From assembly GCF_018275325.1 (NCBI RefSeq), contig NZ_JAGVQR010000001.1:2046001-2110000 (forward strand): a stretch of 64,000 nt of DNA, read 5' to 3'. The DNA comes from Nocardioides palaemonis. GTDB taxonomy: Bacteria > Actinomycetota > Actinomycetes > Propionibacteriales > Nocardioidaceae. A program made the translations under genes and the position numbers. Positions 9,125 to 17,704 of this stretch are shown in pieces; position 1 is the first letter of the stretch, and every line of letters begins with the position of its first letter. A model generated the notes under the pieces. The model had not been told where the DNA came from and did not search any database. It saw nothing but the letters and a program-made list of their open reading frames with translations.

Positions 9125-10072
9125 ATGCAGCAGCGTTCGCTCGGCGCCACCGGCCTCAAGGTCTCCCGGCTCGGACTCGGCACGATGACCTGGGGTCGTG
9201 ACACCGACGAGCACGAGGCGCGCGACCAGCTCGTGGCCTTCGTCGAGGCCGGCGGCACGCTGCTCGACACCGCCGCGGGCTACGGCGACGGCGCGAGCGA
9301 GGAGCTGATCGGCAGCCTCCTCGGCGACGTGGTCGCCCGCGACGAGGTGGTGCTGGCCACCAAGGCCGGCATCTCCCGCCGCACCGGCGAGCGGGTCACC
9401 AACACCTCGCGCGGCCACCTCCTGCCGGCCCTCGACGCGTCGCTGAAGCGGCTCGGGGTCGACCACGTCGACCTGTGGCAGGTGCACGTGTGGACCGACG
9501 AGACGCCGCTGGAGGAGACGCTGTCCGCGCTCGACCACGCGGTCACGTCCGGACGCGCGTCCTACGTCGGGGTCTCCAACTACACCGGCTGGCAGACCGC
9601 CCAGGCGGCGACGTGGCAGCGCGCCGTCCCGGGGCGTACGACGCTCGCCTCCACCCAGGTCGAGTACTCCCTGCTCAACCGGACGATCGAGCACGAGGTG
9701 CTGCCCGCCGCCCAGGCGCTCGGCCTCGGCGTGCTGCCGTGGTCGCCGCTCGGGCGCGGGGTGCTCACCGGCAAGTACCGCACCGGCACGCCGTCGGACT
9801 CACGGGCCGCCACAGAGCACTTCGGACGCTTCGTCGGGACCTACCTCGACGAGCGCGGTCGCGGCATCGTCGAGGCCGTCGCGCGCGCGGCCGACGGGCT
9901 CGGCTGGTCGCCGCTGGAGGTCTCGCTGGTGTGGGTGCGCGACCGCGCCGGGGTGACCGCCCCGATCGTGGGCGCCCGCACCGCGGCCCAGCTCGACGGC
10001 GCCCTCGGCGTCGAGGACCTGACCCTTCCCCCCGAGATCGTCGCCGCCCTCGACGACGTCTCGGCCGACTGA
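9125..10072 (+). CDS. Aldo/keto reductase
   Basis: A 315-residue NADP(H)-dependent oxidoreductase with the (beta/alpha)8 fold. The catalytic tetrad is visible: D49 (LLDTAAGYG), Y53, K80 (LATKAG) and H121 (WQVHVW). The C-terminal APIVGARTAAQLDGAL segment is the cofactor-phosphate site. It resembles the YajO/YhdN group of stress-associated reductases; the natural substrate is not evident. The ATG at 9125 is supported by the -10 box 7 bases upstream and the standard N-terminus MQQRSLGATGLKVS. A small DUF5703 gene follows after 22 bases and may be co-transcribed. Confidence 0.92.
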   Translation: MQQRSLGATGLKVSRLGLGTMTWGRDTDEHEARDQLVAFVEAGGTLLDTAAGYGDGASEELIGSLLGDVVARDEVVLATKAGISRRTGERVTNTSRGHLLPALDASLKRLGVDHVDLWQVHVWTDETPLEETLSALDHAVTSGRASYVGVSNYTGWQTAQAATWQRAVPGRTTLASTQVEYSLLNRTIEHEVLPAAQALGLGVLPWSPLGRGVLTGKYRTGTPSDSRAATEHFGRFVGTYLDERGRGIVEAVARAADGLGWSPLEVSLVWVRDRAGVTAPIVGARTAAQLDGALGVEDLTLPPEIVAALDDVSAD

Positions 10073-10094
10073 CCACCGACGAGAGGAGACCGCC

Positions 10095-10322
10095 ATGGCC
10101 AGGGTGCACCGCCGTCCTCCGGGGCGCGGCATCGAGTGGGAGTTCGAGACGCTCGTGCTGCCGAAGGACTTCTCGCGCAACGTGGTCACCCGACTGCTCG
10201 TCGAGCGCGCCGAGCACGGCGGCTGGGAGCTCGACCGGCTCCGCATCGGCAACGACGGCAAGCGCCGCGTCGTCCTGCGCCGCAAGATCATCCGGCAGCG
10301 GCTGACCCTCTTCGCCGGCTGA
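10095..10322 (+). CDS. DUF5703 family small protein
   Basis: A 75-residue basic protein of unknown function (DUF5703 type). It contains WEFETLVLPKDFSRNVVTRL and then GGWELDRLRI, a small alpha/beta pattern conserved in actinobacteria. It has a strong ribosome-binding site, GAGAGGAG, 6 bases before the ATG, unlike the leaderless neighbours, which fits translation from the aldo/keto reductase transcript. Confidence 0.75.
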   Translation: MARVHRRPPGRGIEWEFETLVLPKDFSRNVVTRLLVERAEHGGWELDRLRIGNDGKRRVVLRRKIIRQRLTLFAG

Positions 10323-10435
10323 CGTCCGACGGGCGCCGGTCCCACCATGGGGTGAGGACCCCATGGCGCCCCGCGCCCGCCCGTGGTCTGCTCGGGAGGA
10401 GGGGTCGCTCGGGCCCCGCCGAGGGGATGAGGCAG

Positions 10436-10816
10436 ATGAGCAGGTTCTCCCGTACGACCCGTCGACCGGCCATCGGGATCGTTGAGCTGGCCGTCGACCC
10501 GGCCGACGTCGACCGCGAGACCTACCCGGTGCGGATGCGTCTGACCCGCGCCCTGACCGCCTACGAGGTCGACGCGCTGGCCGCCAGCCAGCCGGACGTG
10601 CGCAGCGAGGGCGACGCGGTCGTCCTCCCCCGCGCCCGGCTCGACGACGTCGCCCGCGAGGTCGACGCGTGGACCGCGCGTCTCGAGCAGGCGCAGGCCC
10701 GCGCCGACGAGCTCGAGGGCGAGTCGTGGGTCGCCGACGACCGGCGTATCGCCGAGCAGCAGCGGCACGGCTCGCACCTGCTCAGCCAGCAGGTCGACGA
10801 CCGCGGCCTGCACTGA
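10436..10816 (+). CDS. Hypothetical protein
   Basis: A 126-residue protein that I do not recognise. It opens with a basic segment (MSRFSRTTRRPAIG), then GIVELAVDPADVDRETYPVR and a mixed strand/helix core. A helical, charged stretch (RLEQAQARADELEGESWVADDR) could be a short coiled coil. The ATG at 10436 has AGG five bases upstream; an in-frame ATG at 10427 would add three residues. It has no membrane segment. It converges with the DUF427 gene, 24 bases apart. Confidence 0.65.
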   Translation: MSRFSRTTRRPAIGIVELAVDPADVDRETYPVRMRLTRALTAYEVDALAASQPDVRSEGDAVVLPRARLDDVAREVDAWTARLEQAQARADELEGESWVADDRRIAEQQRHGSHLLSQQVDDRGLH

Positions 10817-10840
10817 GCGGGCGGCACCGACCGGCTGGGG

Positions 10841-11314
10841 TCACCAGCCCGAGGTGCCCGGCGCTCCCTTGAACGGCCCGGTCACCCGGGACGTGATCCA
10901 GCCGCCGTAGAAGCTGCCGGGCTGGGGCTGCACGACCTCGCCGTCGACGGTGCACCGGTCGACCCGACCGGGGTAGAGCGCGACGTGGTCGACGAGCGCC
11001 TCGAAGCCCTTCGACGGCGTCGGGTACGTCCAGGCGATCGCCGGCAGCACCTCGTCGCCGACGACGAGGTCGAGGTAGGACGCCTGGCCCTTCCACTCGC
11101 ACCACGACGCGCCGTCGCCGGGACGCAGCACGCCGTCGGCGAAGGCGCTGCGCGGGAGGTAGTAGGTCGGCGGGTGGCTGGTCTCCAGCACCCGCAGGCT
11201 CGCCGTGGTGTCTGCCACGACGACCCCGCCGTGGGTCACCACCACGTGCTCGTCGCTCGGCTCGACCCGCGGCGGGCGCGGGTAGTCCCACACGGACTCG
11301 GTCGGCTCGGTCAT
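10841..11314 (-). CDS. DUF427 domain-containing protein
   Basis: A 157-residue single-domain DUF427 protein of unknown function. Family features are the RVLETSHPPTYYLPRSAF segment (about 42-59), the CEWKGQASYLDL core (about 72-83) and AIAWTYPTPSKGFEALVDHVALYPGRVD near 91-118. It is predicted to be cytosolic. The ATG at 11314 lies 6 bases after TAGAGT. It stands alone in its transcription unit. Confidence 0.88.
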   Translation of the reverse strand: MTEPTESVWDYPRPPRVEPSDEHVVVTHGGVVVADTTASLRVLETSHPPTYYLPRSAFADGVLRPGDGASWCEWKGQASYLDLVVGDEVLPAIAWTYPTPSKGFEALVDHVALYPGRVDRCTVDGEVVQPQPGSFYGGWITSRVTGPFKGAPGTSGW

Positions 11315-11320
11315 GGCGCC

Positions 11321-11326
11321 ACTCTA
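11321..11326 (-). promoter_or_regulatory. Leaderless-type -10 box of the DUF427 gene
   Basis: TAGAGT on the minus strand ends 6 bases before the ATG at 11314. Confidence 0.5.
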
Positions 11327-11406
11327 GGAACCGCCGCCAATCCGGCGCCCGTCCTCCACACCCCCCGGACTACCGGGGTGGGTCAGGCGGGTCTGTGGAC
11401 GGACGC

Positions 11407-11805
11407 TCAGCCCGGCTCGTGTCCCGGCGGGTACGCGCGCCACTCGCCGCGGCTGCCCGGGTGGTCCCGCAGGTGCTCCTGCACCCGACGCAGGTCCGCC
11501 TCCTCCTGCAGTCGCGTCGGGCTCTCGGGCGTCTGGCTGGGCTCGAGCTCGTAGGTGTAGTAGACGAGGTAGGGCGCATCCGCCGCCTCGGCCTCGGCGA
11601 GCGCGCGGCGCAGGTGCTCGGCCGCGCCGTCGAAGGAGCCGTGGATGGGCCCGACGAGACTGCTCCAGTCGTCCTCCGTCATGACGATCTCGACGCGACG
11701 CCGGCCGGTCCGGAGACGAATGCGTCCAGGGGTCGAGGCGTCGACCTCACCCATCCTCGCCAGCAGGTCCAGGAGCCGCTCCCAGAGGCGCGCGTAGGGC
11801 TGCAT
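11407..11805 (-). CDS. Hypothetical protein coupled to rpe
   Basis: A 132-residue protein without a family I can name. It begins [21 protein letters not shown] and contains a strand-rich segment (GRIRLRTGRRRVEIVMTEDDW), an acidic/Ala helix (EHLRRALAEAEAADAPYLVYYTYELEP) and a charged C-terminal half with a likely helix (RLQEEADLRRVQEHLRDH). Its ATG overlaps the rpe stop as TGATG, so translation is coupled to rpe. An internal ATG at residue 18 would also give a plausible protein. Confidence 0.7.
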   Translation of the reverse strand: MQPYARLWERLLDLLARMGEVDASTPGRIRLRTGRRRVEIVMTEDDWSSLVGPIHGSFDGAAEHLRRALAEAEAADAPYLVYYTYELEPSQTPESPTRLQEEADLRRVQEHLRDHPGSRGEWRAYPPGHEPG

Positions 11806-12467
11806 CAGCCCGACACCGAGGCCGCCGTCGTCCGCAGCGCCTCGACCATCGCGTCCGGGTCGTCGGCGGAGTAGACGGCCGACCCGGCGACGAAGACGTC
11901 GGCGCCGGCCTCCGCGCAGCGCTCGATCGTCTCGAGCGAGACGCCGCCGTCGACCTGCAGCCAGGTCTCGACGCCGTGCTTGTCCATCAGGGCGCGGGCG
12001 GTGCGGATCTTCGGCAGGCACAGGTCGAGGAACTTCTGGCCGCCGAAGCCCGGCTCCACGGTCATGATCAGCACCATGTCGAGCTCGGGCAGCAGCGCCT
12101 CGTAGGGCTCGATCGGGGTGGCCGGCTTGAGGGCCATCGACGCTCGGGCCCCCTGCGCCCGGATCTCGCGGGCGAGCCGCACCGGGGCCTTGGCGGCCTC
12201 GACGTGGAACGTCACCGAGCCGCAGCCCGCCTCGGCGTACGCGGGCGCCCACCGGTCGGCGTCCTCGATCATCAGGTGCGCGTCGAGCGGCTGCGCGGCG
12301 TGCCTGCTGAGCGCCTCGACGACCGGCAGCCCGAGCGTCAGGTTGGGGACGAAGTGGTTGTCCATCACGTCGACGTGCACCCAGTCGGCGCTCGGGATGC
12401 GCGCCACCTCGTCGGCGAGGCGGGACAGGTCGGCGTTGAGGATGCTCGGAGTGATCTGGATGCCCAC
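11805..12467 (-). CDS. rpe: Ribulose-phosphate 3-epimerase
   Basis: Rpe interconverts ribulose 5-phosphate and xylulose 5-phosphate in the pentose phosphate pathway. The 220-residue TIM barrel has its metal/catalytic residues in [12 protein letters not shown] (H31, D33, D35), DAHLMI (H64) and the C-terminal QVDGGVS aspartate. The phosphate-binding AGSAVY loop follows. The GTG at 12467 gives the usual family length and N-terminus ([13 protein letters not shown]) and lies 7 bases after TAGGAT, so it is preferred over a longer start at 12512. It heads a two-gene unit. Confidence 0.94.
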   Translation of the reverse strand: MGIQITPSILNADLSRLADEVARIPSADWVHVDVMDNHFVPNLTLGLPVVEALSRHAAQPLDAHLMIEDADRWAPAYAEAGCGSVTFHVEAAKAPVRLAREIRAQGARASMALKPATPIEPYEALLPELDMVLIMTVEPGFGGQKFLDLCLPKIRTARALMDKHGVETWLQVDGGVSLETIERCAEAGADVFVAGSAVYSADDPDAMVEALRTTAASVSG

Positions 12468-12474
12468 GACGACG

Positions 12475-12480
12475 ATCCTA
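12475..12480 (-). promoter_or_regulatory. Leaderless-type -10 box of rpe
   Basis: TAGGAT on the minus strand ends 7 bases before the GTG at 12467. It overlaps the stop codon of the diacylglycerol-kinase-like gene and decides the rpe start. Confidence 0.55.
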
Positions 12481-13413
12481 GGGACTCGTCGTCCCGTCCA
12501 TCCGCGCGGCACCGCTCCCCCGCGGCACGACGACGTGCAGCGCGTTGCGGTCGACCTCGAACGTGGCGGGCGTGGTCGCGGCGATCTCGCCGTCGAGGTT
12601 GACCTCGAGCGGCTCGTCGGTGACCAGCCGGACCCGGCGCCCCGTCACGTGGTGCACCCGCTCGTGCTCGACGAGGTGGCCGGTGCGGAGCAGGCGCGCC
12701 ACCGAGACGTGGTCGCGCAGGCGGCCCCGCTCCACGGCGTAGACGTCGAGGAGGTGGTCGTCGATCGACGCGGTCGGCGAGACGGTCAGCCCGCCTCCGT
12801 AGTGGCGCCCGTTGCCCACCGCGACGTGGAGCAGGTCGTCGAGCTCGAGGGTGGCGCCGTCGGCGAGCTCGAGGCGGGCTGCGAACGGGCGGTGCGAGCG
12901 ATAGGCGGCGAGCGTGGCGACGGGGTACGCGAAGCGCCCCAGCCGGCGCTTGAGACCCGGGGTGAGCCGGCGGGTGACCGCGACCGACAGCCCGAGCGAC
13001 GCCACGTTGAGGTACGCGCGACCGTCCACCCGACCGAGGTCGACGTCGACCACGTGGCCGTCCGTCAGGGTGCGGACCGCGGCTGGGACGGCGGTCGGGA
13101 TGCCGAGCGTGCGGGCGAAGTCGTTGGCCGTGCCCAGCGGGAGCACGCCGAGGGCGGTGCCGGTGTGGGCGACCCGGGCCGCCGCGCAGCCGATGGTGCC
13201 GTCGCCGCCGCCGACGACGAGCAGGTCGGGGCCGTCGGCGAGCGCCGCGTCGAGCGCTGCGGCGAGGCCGCCACCTCCCTCGGCCGCGTGCACGACGACG
13301 TCTCCGGCGCGGCCGCGCAGCGCCTGCTCCACCAGCGGCAGCGCCCGGGCTCCCGAGCGGGCGGCCGTGTTGACGACGACCGCGACCCGGTCGGTGGACG
13401 GCTGGGTGTGCAT
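12478..13413 (-). CDS. Diacylglycerol/lipid kinase family protein
   Basis: A 311-residue soluble lipid kinase of the DgkB/YegS type, which phosphorylates diacylglycerol or a related lipid with ATP. The nucleotide-binding GGGDGT motif is at 68-73, with [16 protein letters not shown] following and [20 protein letters not shown] in the C-terminal domain. The C-terminal V(L)NLDGE element is also present. The ATG at 13413 lies 7 bases after TAGGTT. The true lipid substrate cannot be read from sequence. Confidence 0.88.
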   Translation of the reverse strand: MHTQPSTDRVAVVVNTAARSGARALPLVEQALRGRAGDVVVHAAEGGGGLAAALDAALADGPDLLVVGGGDGTIGCAAARVAHTGTALGVLPLGTANDFARTLGIPTAVPAAVRTLTDGHVVDVDLGRVDGRAYLNVASLGLSVAVTRRLTPGLKRRLGRFAYPVATLAAYRSHRPFAARLELADGATLELDDLLHVAVGNGRHYGGGLTVSPTASIDDHLLDVYAVERGRLRDHVSVARLLRTGHLVEHERVHHVTGRRVRLVTDEPLEVNLDGEIAATTPATFEVDRNALHVVVPRGSGAARMDGTTSP

Positions 13414-13420
13414 GCCGTCG

Positions 13421-13426
13421 AACCTA
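13421..13426 (-). promoter_or_regulatory. Leaderless-type -10 box of the lipid kinase gene
   Basis: TAGGTT on the minus strand ends 7 bases before the ATG at 13413. Confidence 0.5.
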
Positions 13427-13492
13427 GGCAGCGTGCGTGAGAGGACCGTGAGGACGACCTGTGCGCCGCCTGAGACGCGGGTGTCGGCTGCC

Positions 13493-14449
13493 TCACTCCT
13501 CGGCGAGGTCGGGCGTCTCTCGCCCCTCGGCCTCGTCGCGGTCGGCCCACTCGAGCAGCGGGGCGATGTCGAAGGGGTGGGCGTCGATGTCGCCGTGCAG
13601 GTCACCGATCTCGGCGAAGCGCCCCGGCACGGTGTCGATCGTGAAGTCGTCGGGCGCGCAGTCGTCGACCTCGTCCCACCGCACCGGCGCCGACACCCGC
13701 GCGTTGGCGACACCGCGCACGGAGTAGGCCGCGGCGATGGTGTGGTCGCGGGCGTTCTGGTTGTAGTCGACGAAGAGCTGGGAGGGGTCGCGGTCCTTGC
13801 GCCACCACGCGGTGGTGACGTCTCCCCCGGCCCGGCGCTCGACCTCCCGGGCGAAGGCGAGCGCGCCGCGGCGTACGTCCTGGAAGCCGTGGTCGGGCGG
13901 GATCCGGACGTAGACGTGGAGCCCGGACCCGCCGCTGGTCTTGGGGAACCCCGTCGCCCCGAGCTCGTCGAGCACCTCGTGGACGACGTGGGCGACCCGC
14001 TGGACCGTCGCCCAGTCGCAGTCCGGCCCGGGGTCGAGGTCGATGCGCCACTCGTCGGGCTTCTCGGTGTCGTCGCGGCGGCTGTTCCACGGGTGGAACT
14101 CGACCGTCGACATCTGGACCGCCCACACCACGCTGGCGAGCTCGGTCACGCAGAGCTCGTCGGCGGTGCGCTTCCAGCGCGGGAAGAACAGCTGCACGGT
14201 CTCGACCCACTCCGGCGCTCCGGCGGGCAGGCGCTTCTGGTGCACCTTGTCGCCGGCGAGACCCTTCGGGAACCGGTGCAGCATGCAGGGTCGTTCGCGC
14301 AGCGCGTTGACGATCCCGTCGCCGACGCTGAGGTAGTACTCGACCAGGTCGAGCTTGGTCGCCCCGGTCTCCGGGAAGTAGACCCGGTCGGGGTTGGTGA
14401 CCTTGACGACCCGGTCGTCGACCTCGACCTCGATGAACGGAGACGCCAC
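13493..14449 (-). CDS. Stand-alone LigD-type primase-polymerase domain protein
   Basis: A 318-residue archaeo-eukaryotic primase-like polymerase, the PolDom module of LigD used in non-homologous end joining for gap filling and ribonucleotide addition. Metal-binding acidic residues D137 and D139 sit in RIDLDPGP, the SGGSGLHVYVRI loop is at 172-183, and a third acidic residue is in QLFVDYNQN near 228. These positions match M. tuberculosis LigD PolDom well. No ligase or nuclease domain is fused and no ku gene is in the window, so it resembles the separate PolD1/PolD2 proteins of mycobacteria. The GTG at 14449 is 6 bases after TAGGGT. Confidence 0.92.
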   Translation of the reverse strand: MASPFIEVEVDDRVVKVTNPDRVYFPETGATKLDLVEYYLSVGDGIVNALRERPCMLHRFPKGLAGDKVHQKRLPAGAPEWVETVQLFFPRWKRTADELCVTELASVVWAVQMSTVEFHPWNSRRDDTEKPDEWRIDLDPGPDCDWATVQRVAHVVHEVLDELGATGFPKTSGGSGLHVYVRIPPDHGFQDVRRGALAFAREVERRAGGDVTTAWWRKDRDPSQLFVDYNQNARDHTIAAAYSVRGVANARVSAPVRWDEVDDCAPDDFTIDTVPGRFAEIGDLHGDIDAHPFDIAPLLEWADRDEAEGRETPDLAEE

Positions 14450-14455
14450 GGGCCG

Positions 14456-14461
14456 ACCCTA
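14456..14461 (-). promoter_or_regulatory. Leaderless-type -10 box of the LigD-polymerase gene
   Basis: TAGGGT on the minus strand ends 6 bases before the GTG at 14449. Confidence 0.5.
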
Positions 14462-14471
14462 GCGCCGACGG

Positions 14472-15452
14472 CTACTGCGTCGACTGCGTCTGGGACTCGG
14501 GCGTGGCGGAGCCGCGCACGGCCGGTGCGTCGACCGTGACCGGGTCGGACCAGCCCTCGTCGGCGTACTGGCTCTGCGGGCGGTGCCAGCGGTACTGCGT
14601 CGTCTCGGTGACCTGCACGGTCGCTCGGGCGACGCCGTCGGGGTCGGCGAGCACGGGGCCGCCCTCGGCGCGCCACGCGCCGCCCGCGGTGCGCGACTCC
14701 AGCACCAGCGGGTCGCCGGTGAGTCGCCCGGACGGATCGGTCACGCGGCCGGAGACGACCACCGCGTCCTGCGAGCGGTCGACGGCGGCGGTCGTGGCGA
14801 GGGCGACGCCCTCGAAGTCGATGGCGGCTCCCCCGGTGCTGATCGCGTCGAGGTTGAAGGCGTGCCCGTCGCAGCCGAAGCCGGTCACCACGAACCCGGG
14901 ACCGTCGCCGTGCTCGGCGGCGAACGCGGCCGGCGTCGCCGACCCGGCACGGGAGATGGTGGCACGCGTGCCGAGGTCGACCAGGGACCAGTCGAAGGTC
15001 AGGTCGTGGGCGGCGATGCGGGTCCACGACCCGGGGGCGACGCTGAGGCCGGAGCGGCCGACCCACGCCGTGCCGGGCGGGTTGGCGGCGGTCACGGTGA
15101 CGAGGTGCGCCACCCCGGTGGTCCCACCGGTCGCGGCGACCTCCAGCGACGCGTCGACAGCCGCGATCGAGTCGATGCGCGCGTAGGGGCCGGACGCCGT
15201 GCCCCCGCCCCGGGGCACCAGCCCCAGCGAGCGTCGTCCGACGGGAGCGTCGTAGGGACCGAGGTTGATCCGCGGCACCGGTGCGGTGCCCGCGCCGAAC
15301 ACGTCGTCGCACGAGAGGTAGGTGAGGAACAGCCCGTCGTCACCGGTGGAGGGACCGCTGACCGTCCGCGGCGCGGCCTGCGCCGGCCCGGCGACGGCGA
15401 CCGCCGCCAGGCTCGCCGCGGCGAGCATCGTCCCTGTCCTGCGCACCCGCAT
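14472..15452 (-). CDS. Secreted hypothetical protein
   Basis: A 326-residue protein with a clear Sec signal peptide (MRVRR, then a hydrophobic Ala/Leu/Val core, cleavage likely after AQA near residue 28). The mature part is rich in Gly/Ser/Thr/Val and probably all-beta. Two cysteines in LSCDDVFG and FGCDGH could form a disulfide. The C-terminal third resembles an Ig-like extracellular module. No enzyme motif is seen. The ATG at 15452 has AGGAAAG at SD distance, so this message is not leaderless. Confidence 0.75.
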   Translation of the reverse strand: MRVRRTGTMLAAASLAAVAVAGPAQAAPRTVSGPSTGDDGLFLTYLSCDDVFGAGTAPVPRINLGPYDAPVGRRSLGLVPRGGGTASGPYARIDSIAAVDASLEVAATGGTTGVAHLVTVTAANPPGTAWVGRSGLSVAPGSWTRIAAHDLTFDWSLVDLGTRATISRAGSATPAAFAAEHGDGPGFVVTGFGCDGHAFNLDAISTGGAAIDFEGVALATTAAVDRSQDAVVVSGRVTDPSGRLTGDPLVLESRTAGGAWRAEGGPVLADPDGVARATVQVTETTQYRWHRPQSQYADEGWSDPVTVDAPAVRGSATPESQTQSTQ

Positions 15453-15595
15453 ACGTCTTTCCTGCTCCCCGTGACCTGCGGCACCCCTCCGATGCCGCGA
15501 GCGTGCACCCATCATGCTTGCCCACACCAAGGATGGGAACCCGCGACGCGCAGCGGAAACCCCCAAATGTGGGGTGGGTGCCGGAACCGGGTGGC

Positions 15596-15601
15596 TAGGT
15601 T
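15596..15601 (+). promoter_or_regulatory. Leaderless-type -10 box of the AAA ATPase gene
   Basis: TAGGTT ends 7 bases before the ATG at 15609. Confidence 0.5.
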
Positions 15602-15608
15602 CGGTCCC

Positions 15609-16361
15609 ATGCCGCTGAGGAGCACGCCCGTGCCGCGTCACCCGGTACGCCGGGTGGAGGCGCGCGCCGGCCACGGGCTCGCGCCGGACGCCTATCCCGC
15701 CTCGATCCCCGCGGTGCGCCAGGTCCTCGCCGACGGGCTCGACCTCGGTCCGGGCGTGACCCTCCTCGTCGGGGAGAACGGGTCCCGCAAGTCGACGCTG
15801 GTGGAGGCCGTCGCGACCGCGTTCGGCCTGTCGCCCGAGGGCGGCACCACCGGCAGCAGGCACTCGACCCGGCCCACCGAGTCGGCCCTCGGCGACGCAC
15901 TGCACCTCGTGCGCGGCGTGGGCTCGAGCAAGCGGGGCTTCTTCCTGCGTGCCGAGACGATGCACGGGTGGTACTCCTACCTCGAGGAGCACCCGTCGAC
16001 GAGCAAGGACCCGGAGCCGGAGCCGCGCTTCCACGAGATGAGCCACGGCGAGTCGTTCCTGAAGGTGCTCGAGTGGCGCTTCTCGGGCTCCGGGCTGTTC
16101 TGCCTCGACGAGCCGGAGGCGGCGCTGTCGTTCTCCTCCACGCTGGCTCTGGTGGCGGTGCTCCAGCGGGTCGCAGCGCAGCGCGGGCAGGTGCTGTGCG
16201 CGACCCACTCCCCCGTGCTCGCGGCGCTGCCGGGCGCACGGATCCTCGAGGCCGGCCCGTGGGGCCTGCGCGACACCACGTGGGAGGACCTGGAGCTGGT
16301 CGACCACTGGCGCCGCTACCTCGCGGACCCGACGGCCTACCTGCGCCACCTGTCGGACTGA
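15609..16361 (+). CDS. ABC-type AAA family ATPase with altered Walker A
   Basis: A 250-residue single-domain ATPase of the SMC/RecF/ABC type found as an orphan in many actinobacteria; its role is unknown. The P-loop reads GENGSRKST at 55-63, where the near-invariant Gly before Lys is Arg60. Other parts look intact: signature-like MSHGES (144-149), Walker B with catalytic Glu in GLFCLDEPEAAL (163-173) and an H-loop in CATHSP near 200. It has no membrane segment or DNA-binding domain. The ATG is supported by the -10 box. Confidence 0.85.
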   Translation: MPLRSTPVPRHPVRRVEARAGHGLAPDAYPASIPAVRQVLADGLDLGPGVTLLVGENGSRKSTLVEAVATAFGLSPEGGTTGSRHSTRPTESALGDALHLVRGVGSSKRGFFLRAETMHGWYSYLEEHPSTSKDPEPEPRFHEMSHGESFLKVLEWRFSGSGLFCLDEPEAALSFSSTLALVAVLQRVAAQRGQVLCATHSPVLAALPGARILEAGPWGLRDTTWEDLELVDHWRRYLADPTAYLRHLSD

Positions 16362-16387
16362 TCCGGTCGCCGATCCGCCGGGCGGGA

Positions 16388-17704
16388 TCAGGAGCGACGG
16401 CGCAGGGTGGCGGCGTACATCGCGTCGGTGCCCTCGCGGTGCGGCCAGAGCTGGAAGTCGTCGACCCGGTCGGTGTCGTCGCGGCGGCCCAGGACCGCGT
16501 CGACGACGTGGGTCGTCTCGGCCAGGACCGGCGAGCAGGTCGCGTAGACGACGACCCCGCCCGGGCGCACCGACTCCAGCGCGACGTCGAGCAGGACCTG
16601 CTGGAGGCCGACGAGCACGTCGACGTCGGCCGGCGAGCGGCGCCACCGCGACTCCGGTCGGCGCCGCAGCGCCCCGAGCCCCGAGCACGGCGCGTCGACC
16701 AGCACCCGGTCGAAGGTGCCCGGGGTCCAGGCGGGTCGGGTCCCGTCGCCGGCGAGCACGTCGACGGAGCCTGCGGGCAGGGCAGCCATCGCCGACGCGA
16801 CCAGCGCCGCACGGTGCGGCTGCCGCTCGTGGGCGACGAGGCGCGCGCCCCGCTGGGCGGCGAGGGCGGCCAGCAGCGCGGCCTTGCCGCCGGGCCCGGC
16901 GCACAGGTCGAGCCACCGCTCGTCGCGGCCGTCGAGGTCGGCGTCGGCGAGCGCGAGCGCGACGAGCTGCGAGCCCTCGTCCTGCACGCCGGCGCGGCCC
17001 TCGGCGACCGCCGGGATGGCCGCGGGGTCGCCGCCCGCCAGCACGGCACCGTGGGGCGAGAGCCTGGTACGCGTCGCGCCGGCCGCCTCGAGCTCGCTGA
17101 CGTCGGCGAGACCGGGCCGGGCGACGAGCGTGACGCGCGGCGCAGCGTTGTCGGCGGCGAGCAGGTCGTCGAGTTCGTCGTCCGAGCCGAGCGCCTCGGC
17201 GAGCAGGTCCACGACCCAGCGCGGGTGCGACTGCGCCACAGCCAGGTGGCCGTGGAGGTCGAGGTCGCGGTCCGGGGCGACCTCGGCCACCCACTCCTCC
17301 CGCGAGCGCCGGCTGATGGTGCGGAGCACCGCGTTGACCAGGCCCGCCGGTCCCTGTCCGACGGTGGCCCGGACGAGGTCGACGCTCGTCGAGATCGCCG
17401 CGTGGTCCGGCACGCGCATGGACAGCAGCTGGTGCACGCCCAGGCGCAGCACGTCGCGCACCTCGGCCTGGAGCCGTGGCTTCGTCAGGCACGCGTCGAT
17501 GACCGGGTCGTAGAGGCCGTGCATCCGGATCGCGCCGGACGCGAGCTCGGTCGCCAGCGCCGCGTCGCGGCCCTCGAGGCCGTGCTTGCGCAGGACCTGC
17601 GGCAGCTCGAGGTTGGCGTAGGCCCGCTCGGCGCGGACCGCGGTGAGCACGTCGAGCGCGGCCCGGCGGGGCCGGTCGACCGGCCGCCTGCGTCGCTCAG
17701 CCAC
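16388..17704 (-). CDS. rsmB: 16S rRNA (cytosine(967)-C5)-methyltransferase RsmB family
   Basis: RsmB uses SAM to methylate a cytosine of 16S rRNA. The 438-residue protein joins an N-terminal NusB-like RNA-binding domain (about 10-140) to a NOP2/Sun methyltransferase domain. SAM site CAGPGGKAA, the DAPCSGLGALRRRPE motif and the YATCSP motif, holding the release and catalytic cysteines, are all present. The GTG start overlaps the mmcQ-like stop by 8 bases (GTGGCTGA), showing coupling at the end of the def-fmt-mmcQ-rsmB operon. The order matches Streptomyces. Confidence 0.93.
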   Translation of the reverse strand: MAERRRRPVDRPRRAALDVLTAVRAERAYANLELPQVLRKHGLEGRDAALATELASGAIRMHGLYDPVIDACLTKPRLQAEVRDVLRLGVHQLLSMRVPDHAAISTSVDLVRATVGQGPAGLVNAVLRTISRRSREEWVAEVAPDRDLDLHGHLAVAQSHPRWVVDLLAEALGSDDELDDLLAADNAAPRVTLVARPGLADVSELEAAGATRTRLSPHGAVLAGGDPAAIPAVAEGRAGVQDEGSQLVALALADADLDGRDERWLDLCAGPGGKAALLAALAAQRGARLVAHERQPHRAALVASAMAALPAGSVDVLAGDGTRPAWTPGTFDRVLVDAPCSGLGALRRRPESRWRRSPADVDVLVGLQQVLLDVALESVRPGGVVVYATCSPVLAETTHVVDAVLGRRDDTDRVDDFQLWPHREGTDAMYAATLRRRS

